From Candidatus Epilinea brevis (GTDB lineage Bacteria; Chloroflexota; Anaerolineae; Epilineales; Epilineaceae): 64,000 nucleotides of DNA. A program made the translations under genes and the position numbers. Below, piece after piece: positions 28,043 to 35,600 of this stretch. The stretch is taken from assembly GCA_016710785.1 (NCBI GenBank), contig JADJUE010000001.1, forward strand, positions 124,001 to 188,000, written 5' to 3'. Within the stretch, counting starts at the first letter, position 1, and each line of letters opens with the position of its first letter. The notes below the pieces were generated by a model. The model ran no database searches. It was not told where the DNA came from and saw only the letters and a list, made by a program, of their open reading frames with translations.

Positions 28043-29140
28043 TCAGACCTGCACGGCCAAGGGCAGGACGGACGGACGGGCCACGCGCGTCAACAGCTCG
28101 GCGCCGTTGTCCCGCAGCAGCACCATGTCCTCGACGCGCACGCCAAATCGGCCGGGAAGGTAGATGCCCGGTTCGACCGTGACCACGGCGCCCGCTGGCA
28201 GCACCACGTCGTCGGCCAGGGCGCTCAGCCGTGGGCCTTCGTGGACGGCCAGGCCGACGCCATGTCCCAGGCTGTGGCCGAATTGGTCGCCATAGCCGGC
28301 GGCCACGATCAGGTCCCGCGCCAGGGCGTCGCCGGCCTTGCCGGTCATGCCCGGAATCAAACCCTCGACCGCGGCACGGTTGGCGGCATCGACGATCGCG
28401 AAGACCCGGTCATAATCCGAATCCGCCGCCGGCCCCAGAGAAAAGGTGCGGGTGAGATCGCTGCAGTAGCCGTCCACGACGCAGCCCATGTCGACGACGA
28501 TGGGCTCCCCCTCGCCGATGATACGCCCGGAGGCCCGGTGATGCGGCAGGGCGCCGTTCTCGCCGGCGGCCACGATGATGTCGAACGCCAAGGCGTCAGC
28601 GCCCCGTTCACGCATGAAGACCTCCAGCTGCCAGGCCAGGTTCCGCTCGCTCATACCCGGCCGGGCCACGCGGTAGGCCTCCTCCATCGCCAGGTCCGCC
28701 AGGTCCACCGCTCGGCGGATCTGCGCGACCTCGGCCGCGGACTTGCGCGTGCGAAGATCGCTCGCCAGACCGATGACGGGCTTCCAGGCGACGCCGGGGA
28801 GCTTCTCCTGCATCTTCCGCAAGCCTTCGACCGTCACGTGCTCAGGTTCGAAGCCCAACGCGGCGATCCCTCGCTCTTTCAGGATCTCCGCCAGGCGGGG
28901 GTAGGGCTGGTAGCCCACCCGCTCCAATTGGAGGTCCGGCGCCTCGCGGGGCACCTGCTCGTAATAGCGCGAATCCACGAGCAGATGCAGGCGGTCGCCA
29001 AGCACCAGCAGGAGGCCGGCGCTGCCGGTGAAGCCCGTCAGGTAGCGGCGGTTGCAGGGCTCGGTAATCAAGAGCGCGGACAGGTCGGCCTGGGCCATGG
29101 CCTCGCGCAGACCCGCGATACGGCCTCGGGTGTCGTTCAT
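28043..29140 (-). CDS. M24 metallopeptidase, Xaa-Pro aminopeptidase/dipeptidase type
   Basis: 365 residues from ATG 29140, preferred because GAGG lies six bases upstream; ATG 29161 has no ribosome-binding site. The creatinase-like N-terminal domain covers about 1-125. The pita-bread catalytic domain has the five metal ligands: Asp in VVDMGCVVDGY, Asp in SDLTRTFSLG, His in GHSLGHGVGL, Glu in VEPGIYLPG and Glu in GVRVEDM. It would remove N-terminal residues before proline, with two Mn or Co ions, in peptide turnover. Shortest spacing is to the unknown membrane protein downstream. Confidence 0.93.
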   Translation of the reverse strand: MNDTRGRIAGLREAMAQADLSALLITEPCNRRYLTGFTGSAGLLLVLGDRLHLLVDSRYYEQVPREAPDLQLERVGYQPYPRLAEILKERGIAALGFEPEHVTVEGLRKMQEKLPGVAWKPVIGLASDLRTRKSAAEVAQIRRAVDLADLAMEEAYRVARPGMSERNLAWQLEVFMRERGADALAFDIIVAAGENGALPHHRASGRIIGEGEPIVVDMGCVVDGYCSDLTRTFSLGPAADSDYDRVFAIVDAANRAAVEGLIPGMTGKAGDALARDLIVAAGYGDQFGHSLGHGVGLAVHEGPRLSALADDVVLPAGAVVTVEPGIYLPGRFGVRVEDMVLLRDNGAELLTRVARPSVLPLAVQV

Positions 29141-29286
29141 CGCTCGCCTCGTCGTCGCCATGGGTCAGCGAAAGGTCGCGGCGCAGGCAGCCCGCAGCCG
29201 AGTGTCGACCGCCGCGGTCGGAAATGCTGGCAATGGCGCAATGCTATCACAACTCCGCATGGCAAGCGGGCAGGGCCGCATCCGGC

Positions 29287-31011
29287 TCAGGACCCAGGCT
29301 CGTCCGGCGAGTCCTTCACCGCGCCGATGCTGGCGCCCAGCGACTCGACGGCGAAGCGCACCAGCGGATCCTGCCCGGCCTGCTCCGCCTTGCTGCGCGG
29401 CCGGCTGGCCTGCTCCTCGTCGCTGGCGGACACCACCAGGCAGCGCAGCTGCAGCGAGCGTTGCCAGACCTGCTTCATGGCCGCGGTGATCACCTGCGCC
29501 TTGTCGTCCTGGCCGGCGCGCTTGGCGTGGAAGGGGTAGAAGAAGCCCAGGCTGAGCACGGCGCCCTCCACCGCCACCGGACGGGCGTCCTTGAGCAGGG
29601 CGGCGAGGTTGCGATCGCGCAACTCCACCGCGGCGAGCACCGCCGGCCAGCCTTCCCGCAGCTGCGCGAGCAGTTCGGCGTCGCCAGGCGAGGGGATCGG
29701 CGCGGCATCGCCGGCGGCGGGCTGCCCGGCGACCTCCACCGCGGGATCGGCGGCTACGTCCGGCGGTGGCGCGGCAGCCGCGCGCGTCGTCGCGGCGCCG
29801 CGAGCCGGTGGCGTCGCGGAAGGCGGCTTCGGGTCGCGCGCATCGGCGGCAGTCGGACCGGCGGCAGACGGACCGGCGGCAGTCGGACCAGCGGCGGTAG
29901 CTGCGGTACGGGTTGCGACAACCGGGGCGGTCAGGGCCAGGATGGACTCGACCAGCGCCAGTTCGAGCGGCAGGCCGGGAAGCGCCCGGTTGGCCGCCGG
30001 CGCCGCGGCGTTGAAGCGGTGGATGATGGGCACCAGCTGCGGAGCCGGCAGGCGCTCGGCCTGGCCGCGCAACCGCTCCAGATGTTCGGCCGGCAGGTCC
30101 AGGGCCGCGGGATCCAACCCGGTCTGCAAGAGGAGCATGGCCCGCAACTGGTCCAGCAGACGATCCAGGAGCTGCTTGGCGTCGGCGCCGCGGTCCAGGG
30201 AGGCATTGATCTGGCGCAAACCGGCTGCCGCGTCACCGTCGATCATGGCATCGATCAACACCGCGACCGCTTCGTCGGGCGGCGTGCCCAGCACCTCGCG
30301 CACGGCTTCGAGGGTGACCGGCTCGCCGGTGGCCAGCAGCTGGTCCAGGAGGCTCTCGGCGTCGCGCAAGGATCCCGTGCCAGAGCGGGCGATCAGGTCC
30401 AGCGCCGCCCGATCCGGGGTGGCGCCTTCGGCCTCGCACATCATGGCCAGCTTGCCGCTGGCCTGCGCCAGGCTCACGCGGCGCAAGTCGTGGCGCTGGC
30501 AGCGCGACAGGATGGTCTGGGGGATCTTGTGGGGCTCGGTGGTGGCCAGGATGAAGAGGGCATGCGCCGGCGGCTCCTCAAGGGTCTTGAGGAGGGCGTT
30601 GAAGGCCGCCGTCGAAAGCATGTGCACTTCGTCGATGATGTAGACCTTGTAGCGCGCCTCATTGGGCGAGAAGCCGATCTTCTCCCGCAGATCGCGCACG
30701 TCATCCACGCCGGTGTTGCTGGCCGCGTCGATCTCCATCACATCCAGGCAGCGCCCGGCGGTGATGGCCGCGCAGATGGAACAGGCATTGCAGGGCCGAT
30801 CGGCGGGATCAGGAGCCAGGCAGCAGGCGGCCTTGGCCAGAATGCGTGCGACGGTCGTCTTGCCTGTGCCCCGCGGGCCGGTGAAGAGGTAGGCATGCGC
30901 CAGACGCCCGGTGCGCAAGGCGTTCTTCAGGGTCTGGGTCACATGGGGCTGACCCAATACGTCCTCGAACTGTTGCGGGCGCCAACGGCGGTACAGGGCT
31001 TGGGTATCCAT
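29287..31011 (-). CDS. dnaX: DNA polymerase III gamma/tau subunit
   Basis: 574 residues from ATG 31011. The clamp-loader core begins RRWRPQQFEDVLGQPHV, with Walker A FTGPRGTGKTTVARILA, a four-cysteine zinc module (CNACSICAAI), Walker B YIIDEVHMLSTAAFNALLK and sensor LATTEPHKIPQTILSRCQR. A Pro/Ala-rich linker after about residue 350 leads to a tau-like C-terminal region. No frameshift signal for a short gamma form is obvious. A TAGAAT box seven bases before the ATG suggests a leaderless transcript; ATGs at 31020 and 31041 are alternatives. Confidence 0.95.
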   Translation of the reverse strand: MDTQALYRRWRPQQFEDVLGQPHVTQTLKNALRTGRLAHAYLFTGPRGTGKTTVARILAKAACCLAPDPADRPCNACSICAAITAGRCLDVMEIDAASNTGVDDVRDLREKIGFSPNEARYKVYIIDEVHMLSTAAFNALLKTLEEPPAHALFILATTEPHKIPQTILSRCQRHDLRRVSLAQASGKLAMMCEAEGATPDRAALDLIARSGTGSLRDAESLLDQLLATGEPVTLEAVREVLGTPPDEAVAVLIDAMIDGDAAAGLRQINASLDRGADAKQLLDRLLDQLRAMLLLQTGLDPAALDLPAEHLERLRGQAERLPAPQLVPIIHRFNAAAPAANRALPGLPLELALVESILALTAPVVATRTAATAAGPTAAGPSAAGPTAADARDPKPPSATPPARGAATTRAAAAPPPDVAADPAVEVAGQPAAGDAAPIPSPGDAELLAQLREGWPAVLAAVELRDRNLAALLKDARPVAVEGAVLSLGFFYPFHAKRAGQDDKAQVITAAMKQVWQRSLQLRCLVVSASDEEQASRPRSKAEQAGQDPLVRFAVESLGASIGAVKDSPDEPGS

Positions 31012-31018
31012 GGCCGTC

Positions 31019-31024
31019 ATTCTA
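31019..31024 (-). promoter_or_regulatory. -10 box of a probable leaderless dnaX promoter
   Basis: TAGAAT on the minus strand, seven bases before ATG 31011, with no Shine-Dalgarno sequence between. dnaX may also be transcribed from upstream, since the DUF4230 stop is only 20 bases away. Confidence 0.45.
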
Positions 31025-31031
31025 ATACCAT

Positions 31032-31769
31032 TCAGGGGCATTCGCCCGCCGCGGGCACCTGCGTCCGCACGAGAACCTCTTCGTAGCCGGCGTCGGTGAG
31101 CAGGATGCGCACGGCCAGCGCCGCCCGCTCGTTGGCGGCGTTGAGCACGCCGGCCTCGCAGGCCCCACGCCAGATCTGCTCCAGGGCGGACCGTTCGGCC
31201 TGGCCCTGCAGGCTGGGGTCCATAGGCCCCAGGAGGCTGCGCCGCTGGTCGTAGACGTAGGAGCGCTCCACGTCCAGCTTCTTGTCCAGGATGCGCGGCG
31301 CGGGCAGGCGCACGGTCAGCCGGCCGTCGGCCACGCTGAAGTCCGCCTCCGTCAGCTCGCCGAGATCGATGCCGCCACGCACCTGGCCGATGCCCACGTA
31401 GAGCAGCTCGGTGCTGCCCACGGTCAGTCCGCCCAGCTGGCGGTCCTGCTTGACGGTGACGACGGTCTGCAGGTCGTGCACCGCGGTCGTCAGCTCGCTG
31501 ACGCCCCTGAGACGCAGGGCCATCGCCGCGCCGGGCATGACGGCGGCGGTGGCGGTGGCGGCGGGCGCCAGCCTGATCAGCTGCGTGGGATGGTCCAGCA
31601 GACCGGTCATCCGCCGGTACAGGCCAAGGCCGCCATAGGCCAGGGTAGCCAGAAAAAGCGCAAGCCCCAGGAGCAGGGCGATCTTGGCCAGGCGCAGGCC
31701 GTCCGATCCCCGTCGGTCCGATCCCCGCCCAGCGGATGCCTGCCCACCCGCCGATCCGTCGCCCTGCAT
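31032..31769 (-). CDS. DUF4230 membrane-anchored protein
   Basis: 245 residues. A Gly/Ser/Arg-rich cytoplasmic start is followed by one membrane helix (about 28-50, KIALLLGLALFLATLAYGGL). The DUF4230 domain follows: MALRLRGVSELTTAVHDL, ELLYVGIGQVRGGIDLGELT, then VRLPAPRILDKKLDVERSYV and a C-terminal helix ending GYEEVLVR. The family is uncharacterised and usually anchored outside the membrane. It lies between the FabL-like reductase (10 bases) and dnaX (about 20 bases). Confidence 0.85.
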   Translation of the reverse strand: MQGDGSAGGQASAGRGSDRRGSDGLRLAKIALLLGLALFLATLAYGGLGLYRRMTGLLDHPTQLIRLAPAATATAAVMPGAAMALRLRGVSELTTAVHDLQTVVTVKQDRQLGGLTVGSTELLYVGIGQVRGGIDLGELTEADFSVADGRLTVRLPAPRILDKKLDVERSYVYDQRRSLLGPMDPSLQGQAERSALEQIWRGACEAGVLNAANERAALAVRILLTDAGYEEVLVRTQVPAAGECP

Positions 31770-31779
31770 GATCGGCCGC

Positions 31780-32535
31780 CTACATCATGACCGAGTAGCC
31801 GCCGTCGACCACCACCACCTGGCCGACGATCATCGACGCGTCAGCCGAACAGAGGAAGGCCACGACGCCCGCCAGGTCCGGCGGGGTGATGATGCGTCCG
31901 GCCGGGGTGCGCTCGCGGCTGTAGGAAAGCATCTGGTCGGCGCGCTCGAAATGCTTGAGGGCCCCAGTGTCGGCCACGCCGCCGGAGACGGCGTTGACGA
32001 TAATGCCCTCGGGGGCCAGTTCGGCGCCCATGTAGCGGGTCAGGGCCTCCAGGGCGGCCTTGGAGGCGCCGATGACGACGTATTCGGGCATGCAGCGGAC
32101 GCTGCCCAGACTGCTGATGTTCACCACCCGGCCGCCGCCCCGCTCGCGCATCATGGGCACGCAGGCCTGGGTCAGGAAGAGGGCGGCGCGGGCGTTGATG
32201 TCCATGGTCCAGTCCCAGCCCTTGACCTTCTGCTGCATCACGGGCCGGATATAGCCGGAGGCCGCATTGTTGACCAGGATGTCCACCCCCCCGAAGGCCT
32301 CGCGCGCGGCCTCCGCCAGCCGCTGGATATCCTCCGGATCGCCGACATTGGCCTTGACGATCTCGGCCCGCCGGCCCAGGGCCCGGATCTCCGCCGCGGT
32401 GCTTTCGGCGGGCTCGCGGTTGCGCACGTAATTGACCACGACGTCGGCGCCCTCCCCGGCCAGGCGCAGGGCGATGGCACGACCGAAGCCGCGACCGGAG
32501 CCGGTGACGAGGGCGATCTTATCGGCGAAACGCAC
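31780..32535 (-). CDS. fabL: FabL-type enoyl-ACP reductase (SDR superfamily)
   Basis: 251 residues from GTG 32535, chosen because AGGAGG lies eight bases upstream. The NADP motif is TGSGRGFG. Instead of the usual SDR Y-x3-K it has Y-x6-K (YVVIGASK), the enoyl-reductase pattern. As I recall it, Bacillus FabL shares NNAASG, RPVM, WDWTM-INA, SSLGS, SKAALEALTRY, IVNAVSGG and ALKHF; all appear here. It would catalyse the last step of each fatty-acid elongation cycle with NADPH. No other fab gene is in the window. Confidence 0.8.
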   Translation of the reverse strand: MRFADKIALVTGSGRGFGRAIALRLAGEGADVVVNYVRNREPAESTAAEIRALGRRAEIVKANVGDPEDIQRLAEAAREAFGGVDILVNNAASGYIRPVMQQKVKGWDWTMDINARAALFLTQACVPMMRERGGGRVVNISSLGSVRCMPEYVVIGASKAALEALTRYMGAELAPEGIIVNAVSGGVADTGALKHFERADQMLSYSRERTPAGRIITPPDLAGVVAFLCSADASMIVGQVVVVDGGYSVMM

Positions 32536-32580
32536 GGTGGGGGCCTCCTGGGATAAAGAGCTCGGTTGTCCGAAGCCCCG

Positions 32581-32586
32581 ATGATA
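32581..32586 (-). promoter_or_regulatory. Probable -10 box of the FabL-like gene
   Basis: TATCAT on the minus strand, about 45 bases before GTG 32535 and just past the 36-bp palindrome that closes the upstream gene. No clear -35 box. Confidence 0.35.
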
Positions 32587-32611
32587 GCCCAAAGACGGCA
32601 TCCGGGAACGG

Positions 32612-32647
32612 CGACGGCGGAGCCGGGACGTCCCGGCTCCGCCGTCG
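32612..32647. terminator. 36-bp perfect palindrome, probable terminator of the alpha-2-macroglobulin gene
   Basis: Two 18-bp arms with no loop, centred between 32629 and 32630 (core CCGGGACGTCCCGG). It begins 30 bases past the alpha-2-macroglobulin stop. There is no T tract, so termination would rely on the stem alone or on Rho. The bases also fit a symmetric protein-binding site. Confidence 0.6.
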
Positions 32648-32676
32648 TTCGACCTCGTCCTGCGCTCCGCCGGGCG

Positions 32677-35600
32677 CTACTGCGCCCGCAGCACCCGCGG
32701 CAGGAAGATGCGGTGCGCCAGGGGCGCCACCAGGTTCGGCACATCCACCCCGTCGGCCTGCACCTTATAGGCGCCGCCCTCGTCGGTGGTCGCTCCGGCC
32801 GCGGCCACGCCCACCCGGCCCTCGGTCACCGAGACCAGGCGCAGCTTCACCCGGCCCACCGTCACCGGCTGCGCGGCGCTGACGCCCACGGGCGCCCAGC
32901 CGCCGATCCGCAGTTGGCCGCCCTCGACCGAGCTGCCCAGCAGCATGCCGCCCGGCAGCCCGGTGCCGGCTTGGGCGGAGACCAGGGTCGCGCCCGCCGG
33001 CAGGTCCAGGAGCGCCTCCCAGGAACCCAGGTTGCCGCCGCTCTGCAGGCGGATGTCGACCGTCACCTCCTGGCCCTGGACGCCGCTGGCGACCAGGCTC
33101 AGTTGGGCCGTCCCCGCGTCGGCGGCCAAGGGCGGCACCTGCTCGCCGCAGGCCAGGTCCTTGCGCGCCCGGCCGGCGGCCGTGGCCACATCGCGCGCCG
33201 AGACCCGCCCATCGCCGGTCAGGTCGCGCCCGCTGCCCGCCAGCCAGTCGGCGGCCACCAAGCGGGCGTCGAAGTCTGTCAGGCGGCAGTCGCGGTCCTG
33301 ATCGCCCGTGAGGATCGGCCTCGCCGCCACGCGGTCCGCGGCGATCAGCAGCTGCTGCGAATCCGAACGGCCCCAGACGTCCGGGCGGTACATGGCGTAG
33401 GCCTCCGCGGGGCGGGCGCTGAAGGTGCCGGGCGTGATCGCCCGCGCCGTGTACTGGAAGCGGTGCTCGCCGGCCGGCAGCTGGGTGCTGAAGAAGCTGA
33501 CCTTGTCGTCGCGGATCTCCTTGCGTTCGTAGCGGTACCACCACCACCAGGGCCAGCCCTTGCCCGGGCGATCATCCGGCGGGCGCTGCGTCTCTGTGTC
33601 CAGGTTCTCGTTGAGGGCCTCCAGACCGGCCGGCAGCTTGTCCTCGATGATGAGGTAGCTGGCCGCATCGTCCAAGGTCAGGTTCAGCTCGACGCTGACC
33701 AGGTCCCCCACATGCCAACCGTTCTCGTCGGAGCGGCCCACGAGGGGTTCATAGCTGCGTTCGATCTGAATTCCCTGGCCGATGGCCTTGGCGGCGGCGA
33801 AGCTGGGATGGTAGAGGGCCATGCGGCCCAACACCGTGTAGTACAGGGTGCCGCGGCCTTCCTTGACCAGGTTGAGGACATGCGTCCCGGCATCCAGGCC
33901 CGCGCCCTTCAGAATGACGCTCGGGATGGCCTTGGCCACGTTGGAGCGGTCCACCTGGCCCTGGGCCACGACCTGGCCGTCCAGTTCGGCGCGCCAGTTG
34001 TAGGCGGCGTCCAACTCGCCGGAACTGACGATGAAATCCGTCAGCCCCATGATGCTGAAGGCCGTAGCCTGGGTGCTCGACCAGCCGTAGCCCTGCTTGT
34101 GCTCCAAGAGCCAGCGGGCCGCCTTGGGCGCCAGCGGGTCGTTGGGCCGCAGGGTGGCCAGAGCCTCCAAAGCCAGGGCCGTGCTCTTGTCACCCGAACT
34201 CATGGCGTACCAGTAATACCAGGGCCAGCGCTCGCCGCTGCCCAGGTCCAGGGGCCACCAGGCGGTGGTCGCGCTGGTCCTGGCGCGGGCGACCAGGCTG
34301 TCCAGCGCCTTGTCGGAATCGGCGGTGCGGCCACCCGCGGCGAGGGCCAGGGTGAGGCTACCCAGGGCGAAGCTGTCCAGCTTGTCGCGGCCGGCCAGCA
34401 GCTGGTCGGCCAGGGCGGCGTCGAGCTTGCCGCCGCGCGCCAACACCCACAGGGCGTAGGCCTGGATGTTGGGCTCCGGCGCCTGCGCCGAATCCGGCTT
34501 CTCCGGCAGCTGGATGGGCGCGTTGATGTTGGCTTCCAGCCAGGCGACACCGCGGTTCATGACCTGTGGGTCCACCGCGAAACCCGCCTCTTCCACCAAC
34601 TGCAGGCCGTGCAGCACATAGGCGGTGGTGTAGAGGTTGCCTGTCGAGCCGTACCACCAGCCCCAACCGCCGTCGGTGTTCTGGAAGCCGTAGAGCTTCT
34701 GCAGGCCCACGGCCATGTACTCCGGCAGCTTCGCCAGCAGTTCGGGATCGTCCAACTGAACCGCCTTCGCCAGGCGGCCGATCACGGCGTTGGGCAGCAC
34801 CCGGCTCATCGTCTGCTCCACGCAGCCGTAGGGATAGCCGATCAGGTCCTCGATGCCGTCCAAGACCCCCAGGGCAGCGCTGGGCGCCAGGCGGATCTCC
34901 ACGCTCGATTCGTCGGGAATGGCGTTGTAGGGGATGGCGAAGGTCTCGTAGGCCTGGCTGTCGACGGCACCGGCGGCCACGAAGCGCTCCGGCACCGAGA
35001 AGGCCTGCACCTTGAAGGGCAGCTCCACCGCGTCGCCACCGGCTGCGGTGTCCATCCGCGCCGACACCAGCTCCTGGCCGATCTTGGAGGCCACGACACT
35101 CCAGCGGGCCGCCCGCAACTGACCCTTGGGCAGGTCCAGCTCCCGCACACCGGCATCCAGCTGCACCAGGCCCGGCGCCTCCAGGGAGAGGGTCGCCTTC
35201 AGGCCCGCGGCATCCAGATCGTTGCGCGCCAGCAGGTCCAGGGCAAACTGGTCACCCTGCACCGCGAAGCGCGGCAGGGCGGCGTCCACGGAAAGGTCCT
35301 TGGCCACCAGCACCTCGGCCCGGCCTTCACCCACATGGGTGTCGACGGTGATGGCCCGGGCGATGGCCACCCAGGTGGTCAGGTTGTCCGGCAGCTTGAT
35401 GGTCACGGTGACCCTGCCGTCAGCGCCCGTCTCCAGGATGGGGTTCCAGTAGGCCGTGTCGCGGAAGTCCTTGCGCGGCACCACCGTGGGCTGCTGGTCG
35501 GCGCTCTTGTCCTGGCCCGGATTCGCCGGTGCCGGCGTGCCGCCACCCGGACCGCCCGCGTCCTCCCGCCCACGCTCGGCCGTGTAGCCGGGCCGGGTGC

